Shown: positions 42,894-50,596, counted from the first letter of the stretch. The stretch: 64,000 nt of DNA from a virus (IMGVR_UViG_3300044638_007036:18096-82095); one strand, 5' to 3'. Made by a program: numbers and translations. The notes: generated by a model not told the origin, from the letters alone.

Positions 42894-43298
42894 TTATACC
42901 ATATAATATCCATAAAAAAATCCCAACCAGTACTGATTATTTTTATATCCCGATTTAAAAGTATGAGTAGGAAACCATATCTTACTAAGTTGGTTAGCTA
43001 TTTTTTCAGTATATAATTCTGCGTTTAGGGCGTATCTTGCAAAATTTTTTCTCCCCATTTTTTCTATTGCTTTATAGTGATTTGATTTATGATAAATCGG
43101 ATATTTATTTTCTATGTCGTTTTTGTAATGTGCGAGTTCATGGCAAAATACTGATATAGTCTCAACATCAGTCATGTCATTACTTATTATCATCTTGCCT
43201 TTCCAGTACAAGCCACCAGTATTTTTATTAGAGATTTTTATACTACATCCATAAATTTTACAAATTTCTCTTATGTATTTTTTTAAATACTTGCTCAA
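42894..43298 (-). CDS. ImmA/IrrE-like zincin metallopeptidase
   Basis: 134 residues. VFCHELAHYKND gives His53-Glu54-x-x-His57, with a later Glu in ALNAELYTEK as possible third ligand. The layout is close to the ImmA/IrrE family, which cleaves phage or stress regulators. No HTH domain is present. It might cut a regulator or a host protein; substrate unknown. Confidence 0.7.
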   Translation of the reverse strand: MSKYLKKYIREICKIYGCSIKISNKNTGGLYWKGKMIISNDMTDVETISVFCHELAHYKNDIENKYPIYHKSNHYKAIEKMGRKNFARYALNAELYTEKIANQLSKIWFPTHTFKSGYKNNQYWLGFFYGYYMV

Positions 43299-43528
43299 TC
43301 TCTAAATCCTTTTATAGTAAGTAAGTCCCCATCTTGAATTCCCAAATCGGGATCTAAGCAAATTGCTTTACTTTTTATAAAAAAATCAACTGGTCCGGGA
43401 ATATTAATTTCATGATGACCTATTAGTCTTAGCCCATTTAAATACACAGAGCAATCTTTCATTTCGTAATCTAGTAAGTAACTATATTTTTCCTTTTTTA
43501 AATTTATAAATTCTACGCACCAGATCAT
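43295..43528 (-). CDS. Small beta-rich protein, unknown function
   Basis: 77 residues, beta-rich (WCVEFINLKKEKYSYLLDYE, GLRLIGHHEINIPGPVDFFI). Overlaps both neighbours by four bases. Not recognised. Confidence 0.6.
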   Translation of the reverse strand: MIWCVEFINLKKEKYSYLLDYEMKDCSVYLNGLRLIGHHEINIPGPVDFFIKSKAICLDPDLGIQDGDLLTIKGFRD

Positions 43529-43788
43529 TGCATCTCCTTTTTCTTTTTTATTTCAAAAATAGTTAAATGCTTTTCAATTTCTGTTTTAGTCATTCTATAT
43601 GTATCAGGACAAGTACACTTATAGGGCATATTTAGACTTCTAGCTTTTAATTGATTTTCGTAGCATTGATCTGAAAATAGTAATTCTAACTCAGATCTCT
43701 TATGTTCTAGATCAAAGTCCACTATCTGTTCATTTGTAAGATTTACGTTTAATTCTTTTGCTATTTTTTTCTTGTTTTCAGATTTCAT
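43525..43788 (-). CDS. Small protein, unknown function
   Basis: 87 residues, highly charged with YKCTCPDTYRMTKTEIEKHL; two Cys only. Not recognised. ATGA overlaps at both ends. Confidence 0.55.
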   Translation of the reverse strand: MKSENKKKIAKELNVNLTNEQIVDFDLEHKRSELELLFSDQCYENQLKARSLNMPYKCTCPDTYRMTKTEIEKHLTIFEIKKKKEMQ

Positions 43789-44426
43789 ATTTCAATCGTT
43801 ATGGGGTTGATTATAAGATCGGAATAAGGTATTCCACAAATGGAAGCATTTATAGTCACATAGTTCTCATAATTTGTAGATTCAAGAGAGCACCCTCTAC
43901 TTTCATGAATATGTCCGCAAACGTGTAATTTTAATTTATTAAATCTATGCTCAATATGATTAGTTAAAGTCGCACTTCCTACATGTCCTCCCGGACATTT
44001 ATCTAGTCTAAAAAATGCAGGTCCATGAGTAACTAGTATGTCTATATCGTGATCTATAGAACTCCATATACTATCTAATTCTAAATCTGGTAATCCGTAT
44101 GCCCATCTTCCAAATTCCTTAGAGTAAGGACTTCCGAATATTTTCAAACCATTTATTTCTACGTGTTCATTATTCAACAAAATAATATTATTTTCCATAC
44201 AAAGTTTTTGCAAGCTTTGTATATTTTTACTTACTCCTACTTCGTGATTTCCACAAATTAAAATCTTGTAATTAGATTCCTGAACGGCATACCATTCTAT
44301 AAAATTTCTAACCTCATCTTGTTTTCCTCTATTAGTAAAATCTCCTGCATGAATAATCATATCACAAGGAGGAATTATTAGTTGATCATGAAGTTGATGA
44401 GTATCAGAAATACAGGTTATCTTCAT
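43785..44426 (-). CDS. Calcineurin-like metallophosphoesterase
   Basis: 213 residues. ISDTHQLHD, IIHAGDFTNRG, LICGNHEVG, ILVTHGPAFF and HVCGHIHESRG are the five metal-binding blocks of the family, in order. It hydrolyses phosphate esters using two metals; the substrate cannot be told from sequence. It could act on nucleotides, second messengers or RNA ends. Confidence 0.9.
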   Translation of the reverse strand: MKITCISDTHQLHDQLIIPPCDMIIHAGDFTNRGKQDEVRNFIEWYAVQESNYKILICGNHEVGVSKNIQSLQKLCMENNIILLNNEHVEINGLKIFGSPYSKEFGRWAYGLPDLELDSIWSSIDHDIDILVTHGPAFFRLDKCPGGHVGSATLTNHIEHRFNKLKLHVCGHIHESRGCSLESTNYENYVTINASICGIPYSDLIINPITIEI

Positions 44427-44686
44427 TTTGTTCTTTTTGTAAATCTATGATTGTGTTTTTTTCTACAGTAGTCAGAACAATATACGACAGCTATTCCAGA
44501 TTTAGTTTCATATATATAGTACGGCAGATGTATATAGTGCTTTATAATATAGCCCCGTGGAGGAGCTAGCATTGTTGTGGTTAGCGGTGCTGAAAAAATT
44601 TTACTGCATTTTTCACATCGTACTGTATTATCTATTTTAACATTCGCATATTGATTAACAACTTTTCCATCTATATTATAACTCAT
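44423..44686 (-). CDS. Small zinc-finger protein
   Basis: 87 residues. RCEKCSKIFS and YCSDYCRKKHNHR form a four-Cys zinc site with an additional His cluster. Likely nucleic-acid or protein binding. ATGA overlap with the next gene. Confidence 0.65.
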   Translation of the reverse strand: MSYNIDGKVVNQYANVKIDNTVRCEKCSKIFSAPLTTTMLAPPRGYIIKHYIHLPYYIYETKSGIAVVYCSDYCRKKHNHRFTKRTK

Positions 44687-44847
44687 TTACGTATGCACCT
44701 TGCTTTAATTTTGATTCCATTTTTCTCCATATCTATCAATTTAGATATAGCTTGTAAGCAGGTTGATTCAGAATTAAAAGTGGATACATTTGTACTTATA
44801 GAAGTACCTAAACTATTAATCACGATTAAATATAATAAATACTCCAT
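44683..44847 (-). CDS. 54-residue small exported-type protein with two Cys
   Basis: MEYLLYLIVINSLGTSISTN begins with a hydrophobic stretch, then STFNSESTCLQAISKLIDME and a basic Cys-containing end (IKARCIRK). The layout, signal-like start then Cys-helix-Cys, recurs in the 54-residue protein at 50839. ATGA/TAATG overlaps at both ends support it. Confidence 0.6.
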   Translation of the reverse strand: MEYLLYLIVINSLGTSISTNVSTFNSESTCLQAISKLIDMEKNGIKIKARCIRK

Positions 44848-45020
44848 TATCTATCCTCACATAATTTAAAAATTCTTCCATTTACATATATCTTTTTTAA
44901 TCTAAAAACATCTTTGCTAATAAACATTTTATCGATAACTACTGACATGATAGCCATCGTTAATGCTATTCCAACTACTAAACCGTGAATAAAGTTCAAT
45001 GCCAATTTTTGTTTAACCAT
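44847..45020 (-). CDS. Small membrane protein (57 aa)
   Basis: 57 residues from the ATG at 45020: MVKQKLALNFIHGLVVGIAL and TMAIMSVVID form one membrane segment, then a basic tail. A longer frame to 45083 overlaps the neighbouring gene and is unlikely. Function unknown. Confidence 0.5.
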   Translation of the reverse strand: MVKQKLALNFIHGLVVGIALTMAIMSVVIDKMFISKDVFRLKKIYVNGRIFKLCEDR

Positions 45021-45151
45021 ACTGCTATAAATGGAACTCCTAAAGTTATTATAACTTGTACAATCTGAAAAGCCAAACGCCATCTTTCATAAGCTGACAT
45101 TCGATTAAAATCTTCTTTTATAAATTTTATAATTTTTTCTGAGAGATGCAT
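44996..45151 (-). CDS. 51-residue membrane protein
   Basis: MHLSEKIIKFIKEDFNRMSA, then YERWRLAFQIVQVIITLGVP and a short tail. One membrane helix at about 27-46 after an amphipathic helix. The ATG overlaps the end of the upstream gene. This short gene is the true occupant of the gap between two ordinary frames. Confidence 0.6.
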   Translation of the reverse strand: MHLSEKIIKFIKEDFNRMSAYERWRLAFQIVQVIITLGVPFIAVWLNKNWH

Positions 45152-45315
45152 TTTGCTAAATTCTTGTAATCACCAAGAAATCCACCATCTAAGCACTTTG
45201 TATAGTATTGTTGACACTTAAGTTGCCTCTCTTCTGTGAATTGTATCAGGGTTGATGAATTTGCTCCTGCTCCATTTAATTGACAAAGTAATGCTATAGT
45301 TTGAATGATTTCCAT
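45127..45315 (-). CDS. Small exported-type protein with three Cys
   Basis: 62 residues: MEIIQTIALLCQLNGAGANS looks like a short signal or membrane start, then Cys-containing helices (ERQLKCQQYYTKCLDGG, NLAKCISQ). GGGAG precedes the ATG. Similar style to the 54-residue exported-type genes. Unknown function. Confidence 0.6.
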   Translation of the reverse strand: MEIIQTIALLCQLNGAGANSSTLIQFTEERQLKCQQYYTKCLDGGFLGDYKNLAKCISQKKL

Positions 45316-45316
45316 A

Positions 45317-45469
45317 TTACTCCCTAATTCTTAAGGCTCTAATAAAAAAAACACATGCTGTTATACCAAACCCAATTCCAACAATTGGAAATCCCCTGAC
45401 TGTCATAAAGACATTTAGAAGAGTGAATAAATAACCTATAACTGTTAATTCTAATTTTTTTTGTATCAT
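45317..45469 (-). CDS. 50-residue two-helix membrane protein
   Basis: MIQKKLELTVIGYLFTLLNV then VGIGFGITACVFFIRALRIR. Two hydrophobic segments, no clear ribosome site, but the coding frame fits exactly the gap before the next start. Unknown function. Confidence 0.5.
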   Translation of the reverse strand: MIQKKLELTVIGYLFTLLNVFMTVRGFPIVGIGFGITACVFFIRALRIRE

Positions 45470-45488
45470 ATGTTAAAAGCGAGCCGCC

Positions 45489-45537
45489 ACCTCACAACTT
45501 CCCAGAAATCTATAACATCTAGGGGTATGTGACACCT
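45489..45537 (-). repeat. Bipartite repeated element, copy B
   Basis: - strand AGGTGTCACATACC and AAGTTGTGAGGT with 23 bases between; the same blocks as in copy A at 42835. It lies in a 95-base gap between a helix-turn-helix-like gene and a membrane-protein gene. Confidence 0.6.
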
Positions 45538-45564
45538 CGGAGGAGGGAGTACTAAAACGTGGTA

Positions 45565-45756
45565 TCAAAGTACTCTTAAACTAACTCCAAAGCGGGAGGC
45601 TACGCTTCGGACAGTTTTTAAAGGTCGATGAATAATAGCTGCGATATTTTTTGCTGACATTTTTCCTGCATTATTTACAATGAATTCAACAGTTCCAAAA
45701 GTTAATGGCTTATTTAGTTTAGTCCATTTTCCATTTACCTTAGACAATTTCTTCAT
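45565..45756 (-). CDS. Small protein with helix-turn-helix-like end
   Basis: 63 residues, basic: FGTVEFIVNNAGKMSAKNIA and IIHRPLKTVRSVASRFGVSL resemble a winged or HTH unit (helix-turn-helix pattern at 35-55). Possible transcription regulator, the only DNA-binding candidate in this operon. The start has no strong ribosome site on view. Confidence 0.6.
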   Translation of the reverse strand: MKKLSKVNGKWTKLNKPLTFGTVEFIVNNAGKMSAKNIAAIIHRPLKTVRSVASRFGVSLRVL

Positions 45757-45808
45757 AAAACTCCTTTATTTATTAATTTATTATAGCACGAGATTTATTT
45801 AAATAAAA

Positions 45809-46948
45809 TTATTTTTTATTAAATAATTGGTCTATAAGTTTTTCATATCCTTTTATATTTTCAGGATTGTCTATTAAATAACGACTTGCAAACTTCCTAC
45901 TTCTTTCTAAGTACTTATTATTAGGATACTCTAAATTATCAAAATTTCGTATCACGTACTCAAGATGTTCAACCGCAATTGTTGCGTTATTTTCAGGATA
46001 ATACCATCCTAAGTCTTTCATCATAGAACTATTATGAACTACGGGATATCCTAGCCAAGCAGCATCCAAGTATAGATAATTTAAATCCCAATGAACTTGG
46101 TGAGATAAAACAATATCCGTATGGGTTTTTAAACTCCAAACAATTGGATATCTACTTTCAAAAAACATTTTGTTATTTTTATAGCAGTCCATTCGGTTTA
46201 CGAATTGAACAAAATCTCTTTTCTTTTTAATTCTATCTGTTCCAAACATGTTTACTTTGTCAATTGAATCAGGATTTCTATTATAAAGTTTTTCAGATAT
46301 TACAATAGGAATAATACAAGTTTTTCCCATATTTAAATTAGGCTCCATCGTTGATATTCTTTTTTTAGAATTAACCGGAGCGTAGTTTGCTGTTTTATTT
46401 TTTTGCTCATACTTTTGTATGTCTGGTTCCATGAATTTAGGACTCCATACATAGGGAGCCTCGAAAACAGGACATTTATGTATTTGTTCAAAAAAATGCT
46501 TATCTCGTTCATAGAAATGAGGACTTACCCATATAGCATCTAAATTATTGTTTTTATCATATAGTCCAGTTGATTTATCGTCAAATAATACTTTTTCATT
46601 AAAAATACTTAATTCAGATCCCAATACTTGAAATACTATTTTTTTATTTAAATTTTCTAATTCTGTAAATTCTTTTTTAGATAAATTTCCATGACACAAA
46701 ACAATTACGTCACATAAATTTTCAGCTTCTTTTACTGAGATTATATTTTTAGAATAAGGTTCCCAAAAAGTATTTTTGTAATCTTCGGGATTTATATTAG
46801 CAGAATTAATAATGTATGAATTATTTACATTCTTACATTTTTTATATAGTTCTTGTAGCAATATTACATTTTGACGAATTCCATTACTAAATGGAGAGTC
46901 TTTTTTTGGATCTTTTAAAATTATAGTAATTCCTATATTAATCTTCAT
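45809..46948 (-). CDS. Glycosyltransferase-type protein (DUF2827-like)
   Basis: 379 residues. NIGITIILKDPKKDSPFSNG then IRQNVILLQELYKKC opens like DUF2827 proteins, a family of GT-B-like presumed glycosyltransferases; later LSHQVHWDLNYLYLDAAWLG with YPVVHNS and a Tyr-Pro-Glu-Asn segment near the end form the nucleotide-sugar site of such proteins. No signal peptide. Function inferred from family. Confidence 0.65.
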   Translation of the reverse strand: MKINIGITIILKDPKKDSPFSNGIRQNVILLQELYKKCKNVNNSYIINSANINPEDYKNTFWEPYSKNIISVKEAENLCDVIVLCHGNLSKKEFTELENLNKKIVFQVLGSELSIFNEKVLFDDKSTGLYDKNNNLDAIWVSPHFYERDKHFFEQIHKCPVFEAPYVWSPKFMEPDIQKYEQKNKTANYAPVNSKKRISTMEPNLNMGKTCIIPIVISEKLYNRNPDSIDKVNMFGTDRIKKKRDFVQFVNRMDCYKNNKMFFESRYPIVWSLKTHTDIVLSHQVHWDLNYLYLDAAWLGYPVVHNSSMMKDLGWYYPENNATIAVEHLEYVIRNFDNLEYPNNKYLERSRKFASRYLIDNPENIKGYEKLIDQLFNKK

Positions 46949-47153
46949 CTTCCGGCTCCCATGCAGTATCGAGTGTTCCTAATTTTTTTAAATAAGCGAA
47001 TGGAGGAAGCATCCCTTCTTTTTCTAAAGCTGATAAAATTCTTTCGTTTAAAGGGACAAATCCTTCTAAATTATCTAAATCTACTTTTACCCAATCATCC
47101 ACAAATTTTCCATAAGTATCATCAATAATTTTTAAAGCATCTTTTCTTTTCAT
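46938..47153 (-). CDS. Small acidic protein, unknown function
   Basis: 71 residues. VDLDNLEGFVPLNERILSAL then EKEGMLPPFAYLKKLG and an acidic end; small phage proteins of this type are common and of unknown function. Overlaps its neighbour by 11 bases. Confidence 0.6.
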   Translation of the reverse strand: MKRKDALKIIDDTYGKFVDDWVKVDLDNLEGFVPLNERILSALEKEGMLPPFAYLKKLGTLDTAWEPEDED

Positions 47154-47557
47154 TAAAAGTCCATTCTTAAAGCATGGGTTATTATTCCAACAGAAAAAAG
47201 ATTATCTATGGAAATATTTTTTGTTAATCTAATTCTATAGTCTAATCCAATAACTGGAGTTATTCCATTAAAAGAAGGAGGTTCAATTCCAATTTCTCTA
47301 AATTTTTTAAAATTAGTATTATATCCTCCGGCAATAAATTCTAAATTGTTTGCTAATTTAAAAGAACTTATAGGTCCGATTATAGATCCACAAGAAGAAT
47401 CCTTTCCAGAAATAACGCCCACTTTAGTTTTCTCTGTACCCACTAGACCAATAACATATTCATTATGTATAGTACCATAATTATTTAATCTTTTACAGTA
47501 TGGTAAATTACTTCCAATATAATGATGAGTAATACCCCCATATAAAATAGAAATCAT
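47153..47557 (-). CDS. Beta-strand-rich protein, outer-membrane-barrel-like
   Basis: 134 residues with alternating strands: LGGITHHYIGSN-like start, EYVIGLVGTEKTKVGVISG, LEFIAGGYNTN, PVIGLDYRIRLTK and a C-terminal SVGIITHALRMDF ending in Phe, as in small beta-barrels. No signal peptide is visible, so barrel formation is uncertain. Phage genomes often carry such lipid A-deacylase-like or acyltransferase-like small barrels. Role unknown. Confidence 0.5.
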   Translation of the reverse strand: MISILYGGITHHYIGSNLPYCKRLNNYGTIHNEYVIGLVGTEKTKVGVISGKDSSCGSIIGPISSFKLANNLEFIAGGYNTNFKKFREIGIEPPSFNGITPVIGLDYRIRLTKNISIDNLFSVGIITHALRMDF

Positions 47558-48108
47558 TAACTACCTACTATCCATTGAGTCGTGTTGGCTTTATAGTTTG
47601 GCATTTCAGAGTTTCTAGAACAAAGTGCTTTATCTAAAAATAAAATACGGTATTGAGGATATAAAAGAAAATCCCCAGTTAGGGTTTGAACCGCATGTAA
47701 TTGTTTCCAGTGTGTTGGGTGTCTACTATACCCTTCTCCAACAAAATCCACAGTAAAAAGATATTTTCCAGAAGAGGCTATCTGATCTCCAATTACTTCA
47801 CATTCCGCATATCTCAAACTCTCTATGCAGAAAACTTCAATATCATCACTAACGCAATCCCACATTTGAGAATCTTGTAAGTTTAATTGTTTATTAAAAC
47901 AATCTGCTCTGAATGTTATAGCATTTGCTGGTAGACCTGTAAATAAAGCTCCAGTTTCTAGTAGAACACTAAATTGAAGGGCTTGATTTTGCCTAGCTCT
48001 AACTGATACTAAGTGTCCTTGAGTTTTACCTTCCTGATTAGAATCGTTATCAAATAAAAATTTATTCCAAATATGTACTTCAATAGGAGGTAAATTTTGA
48101 TTTTTCAT
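47557..48108 (-). CDS. Conserved-looking phage protein, unknown function
   Basis: 183 residues, mixed alpha/beta, with HLVSVRARQNQALQFSVLLE and HPTHWKQLHAVQTLTGDF blocks. No cysteine cluster or catalytic site was seen. Lies between a ClpX-like gene and a barrel-like gene. Confidence 0.6.
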   Translation of the reverse strand: MKNQNLPPIEVHIWNKFLFDNDSNQEGKTQGHLVSVRARQNQALQFSVLLETGALFTGLPANAITFRADCFNKQLNLQDSQMWDCVSDDIEVFCIESLRYAECEVIGDQIASSGKYLFTVDFVGEGYSRHPTHWKQLHAVQTLTGDFLLYPQYRILFLDKALCSRNSEMPNYKANTTQWIVGS

Positions 48109-49035
48109 TTAAAATATCCAATTAGGTTTTTTATTGATTATAACAGAAGAATCTAGTATAAATTGAATAGGTTTTTGTTTCATGCTTGGTGCTTCAAATT
48201 GAGAGTCAATAAGAACTTCTTCTAACGTCCCCTGTAAACCTCGAGCACCTAATCCTTTAGCTAATGCGTTTATTGCTAAAAGTTCTATTGCGTCTGGCAT
48301 AACAATTAATTCTATTTTCTCAGTTTCAAACCATTCTCTAAAGGATAATAAAATAGAACCTTTTGATTCTATTAGGATTTTTTTAAAATCTTCGATTGTT
48401 AGCTCTGAAAGTTTTGTAATTATGGAAAATCTTCCAACTAATTCTGGAATCATTCCATATTTAATAATCTCGCTGGTTTCTGAATTTTCAAGTCCTACAA
48501 AAGCCCCAGAAGCTATGAATAGGATATTTTTTGTATTTAATTTTCTATCGTATGATGATCCAGATTGCCCGGAACTATAAGCAACGTCGCTACCCTCTAT
48601 TAGTTTTAGAAGAGCTTGCTGAACCCCCATTCCATTAACATCGTTATCTGTGTTTTTCTTTTTTAATTTATCTATTTCATCTAAATATATAATAGATTTT
48701 TCAGCCCGATCCTCATCTCCTTGGCAGACGTTGACCAATTCCGTTATCATATCCTCTACATTTCTACCCTCATATCCCGAAGCAGTCAATTGTGTACAGT
48801 CAATAGTAATAAAAGGAACGTCGAGTATTTCAGCAAGATTAGAAATCATATAGGTTTTACCACATCCTGTAGGACCTATGATCATTACGTTAGTTTTCTT
48901 AATCTTATCTCCTCGCATTCTTTTAAAATGATTATACCCCGCTACTGATAAATATTTTTTAGCCTGATCATGTCCGATAACATATTCATCTAACTTATTT
49001 TTTATACTTTCCGGAGTTTTTACTGTAGTTTTCAA
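48109..49035 (-). CDS. ClpX-like AAA+ unfoldase without zinc domain and ClpP loop
   Basis: 308 residues, versus about 420 for ClpX. It starts at the linker helix (LDEYVIGHDQAKKYLSVAGYNH), so the zinc-binding adaptor domain is missing. Walker A Gly54-Thr61 (GPTGCGKT), pore loop GYEG at 87-90 (ClpX GYVG), Walker B Asp119-Glu120 (IIYLDEIDK) and ARGLQG sensor-type segment are present. Between GAFVGLEN and GMIPELVGR only about seven residues remain where ClpX carries the IGF loop for docking ClpP. It would unfold proteins but not feed ClpP in the normal way. Confidence 0.85.
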   Translation of the reverse strand: MKTTVKTPESIKNKLDEYVIGHDQAKKYLSVAGYNHFKRMRGDKIKKTNVMIIGPTGCGKTYMISNLAEILDVPFITIDCTQLTASGYEGRNVEDMITELVNVCQGDEDRAEKSIIYLDEIDKLKKKNTDNDVNGMGVQQALLKLIEGSDVAYSSGQSGSSYDRKLNTKNILFIASGAFVGLENSETSEIIKYGMIPELVGRFSIITKLSELTIEDFKKILIESKGSILLSFREWFETEKIELIVMPDAIELLAINALAKGLGARGLQGTLEEVLIDSQFEAPSMKQKPIQFILDSSVIINKKPNWIF

Positions 49036-49226
49036 ATGTAATTATCTTCCTCTATGTCATCTATATATTTTTCCGTAATAGTTGGATATACTCCTAAATC
49101 TTCGTTATCAAGATATAGTTCATCCATGGCTTTTTCTACTTTCGAAATTGCCACATCTTCACTAGAATAAACTCCAACTATCACTGTATTCTCTAAATCT
49201 ACCAAAGAAGCAATATATACTTTCAT
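49032..49226 (-). CDS. Small acidic protein, unknown function
   Basis: 64 residues, acidic (SSEDVAISKVEKAMDELYLD). ATGA overlap with the ClpX-like gene, so co-translated with it and possibly an adaptor for it; that is speculation. Confidence 0.6.
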   Translation of the reverse strand: MKVYIASLVDLENTVIVGVYSSEDVAISKVEKAMDELYLDNEDLGVYPTITEKYIDDIEEDNYI

Positions 49227-49227
49227 G

Positions 49228-49587
49228 CTATTTCCATAATAGGTTAAATTTTTTATAATAAGCTTGTTCTAATGGTTTTTTTATTTTATAAGCTCCGGTA
49301 ATTCCTCTATTATAGCATAAAACGTACAAGTTATTTTTTGTGTGCTTACATTTTCCCTTTAGTTTACCCAAAGTATGCAGGGCTATAGCTATATTTGTTT
49401 CTGGAATAAATATCCATTTTGGATTATGAAATCTATAGAAATTTCTATTTAGTTGAAATAGACCTCCATCATTTGTTTTTGAGATAGCCGTAGGATTCAT
49501 GCTACTTTCTATTTTTGCCATTTTAAAAGAGATATAAGGATCTATTCCATTTACCATAGAATAAAAAGTTATAAATAAATTAATCAT
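49228..49587 (-). CDS. Lytic transglycosylase-like endolysin domain
   Basis: 119 residues from the ATG at 49587, chosen for AGGAG five bases before it; a longer frame to 49683 adds a Cys-rich leader (CPFCTSPCNMDHC) of unclear status. KMAKIESSMNPTAISKTNDG with GLFQLN is the soluble lytic transglycosylase core, with Glu in KIESS as catalytic residue. Hydrophobic start (INLFITFYSMV) could aid export. It cleaves peptidoglycan. The longer start remains possible. Confidence 0.75.
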   Translation of the reverse strand: MINLFITFYSMVNGIDPYISFKMAKIESSMNPTAISKTNDGGLFQLNRNFYRFHNPKWIFIPETNIAIALHTLGKLKGKCKHTKNNLYVLCYNRGITGAYKIKKPLEQAYYKKFNLLWK

Positions 49588-49654
49588 AGGACTCCTATTT
49601 TTAGTATATGGGCAATGATCCATATTGCATGGGGATGTACAAAAGGGACAAGTA

Positions 49655-49918
49655 TCAGCAGTCAACATATAAAGTATCCCCATTATATAAAGAATCTACA
49701 AGTTCGTAATTAGATTCCATGAAATATTTTATCTTCTCTTTAAAACTGTCCCCCCAATTAGGAAGTCCTAATTTTCTAACTTGCAAATCATACGGATCTC
49801 TCGCTTTAAAATCATAGTCGTTTTTATATTCTATCCAATATATTACTTCTACTTTTCCAAAATCAATCCAAGTACTTCCGGTTTTTAGTTTAATAATTAA
49901 ATTTTTATTTGCTAACAT
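49655..49918 (-). CDS. Small protein, unknown function
   Basis: 87 residues, Trp/Tyr-rich and basic (GSTWIDFGKVEVIYWIEYKN). Overlaps the possible leader of the transglycosylase. Not recognised. Confidence 0.55.
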   Translation of the reverse strand: MLANKNLIIKLKTGSTWIDFGKVEVIYWIEYKNDYDFKARDPYDLQVRKLGLPNWGDSFKEKIKYFMESNYELVDSLYNGDTLYVDC

Positions 49919-49919
49919 A

Positions 49920-50042
49920 TTAAAATCCTATAAGCCAAGTGTTAAAATTAATTTTTAAATCTATGTAAAATTTAGAATTATGAAATATAATACAAACTCC
50001 AAACCCCCTAGTATTTTTTGATTTACTTTTTAGTATTTGCAT
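49920..50042 (-). CDS. 40-residue protein with strong ribosome site
   Basis: MQILKSKSKNTRGFGVCIIF then HNSKFYIDLKINFNTWLIGF. AAGGAGG lies nine bases before the ATG. Its stop overlaps the next ATG. The good ribosome site makes translation likely. Function unknown. Confidence 0.6.
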   Translation of the reverse strand: MQILKSKSKNTRGFGVCIIFHNSKFYIDLKINFNTWLIGF

Positions 50043-50349
50043 TTAAAATAACCTCCTTATCTATTTCTACAAATCCTTCAGGAATATTACTTGATACTCT
50101 AGGTCCCATATCCATAAGTAAATACGAACTCTCATATTTTATTTTAGAAATAGGAATACCTACGAATATAGTTTTCATATATTTAGTTAGTAATTTCAAT
50201 AATTTAGCATAATCTTTTGGATTTACTGTAAAAGCATTCACATTAATATAATCTATTTGTGAAAATTCGATAGATGATAGAAGTGAGTTTTTATAAAACT
50301 CTTCTACTGGATTCTTATTTTTCCTTATTATTGGGAATTTGATTAGCAT
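50023..50349 (-). CDS. Small protein, unknown function
   Basis: 108 residues from the ATG at 50349, chosen because AGGAG is four bases before it; the frame runs to 50481 but that would overlap a + strand gene. Contains HPI-like mixed alpha/beta and ends in VEIDKEVILNANTKK. Not recognised. It and the + strand gene at 50396 diverge. Confidence 0.6.
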   Translation of the reverse strand: MLIKFPIIRKNKNPVEEFYKNSLLSSIEFSQIDYINVNAFTVNPKDYAKLLKLLTKYMKTIFVGIPISKIKYESSYLLMDMGPRVSSNIPEGFVEIDKEVILNANTKK

Positions 50350-50369
50350 AAATCTCCTAGACATATTAT

Positions 50370-50384
50370 AACAAATGTACATAG
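50370..50384 (+). promoter_or_regulatory. Late-type promoter motif, exact copy, inside the leftward operon
   Basis: AACAAATGTACATAG, identical to 1373 and 61428. It sits 12 bases before the ATG of the only + strand gene in this otherwise leftward block. Confidence 0.65.
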
Positions 50385-50395
50385 AGGATGCAAAT

Positions 50396-50596
50396 ATGAC
50401 TTGTAAATCATGTAAACAGGACGTAACAAAAGAACCTGTAGTGAGAAAAGATGTTACTAGATTTGTTGACCATAATGGCAAGTTATGGAATGGAAAGCAG
50501 TGTCCTGACTGTTATAGATCTTATAACAGAGAAAGAATGCGTCTAAAAAGAAGAGAAACTAAAGATATTAAACTTGAAAATAATTTAAAGATTTGA
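50396..50596 (+). CDS. Isolated + strand zinc-finger gene
   Basis: 66 residues from the ATG at 50396 (the ORF's first ATG at 50375 lies in the promoter motif). Two zinc pairs: MTCKSCKQDV and CPDCYRSYNRERMRLKRRE, with a basic end, so likely DNA/RNA binding. AGAGG is upstream. It runs against all its neighbours and its end overlaps the next leftward gene by 12 bases. Late expression is inferred. Confidence 0.75.
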   Translation: MTCKSCKQDVTKEPVVRKDVTRFVDHNGKLWNGKQCPDCYRSYNRERMRLKRRETKDIKLENNLKI

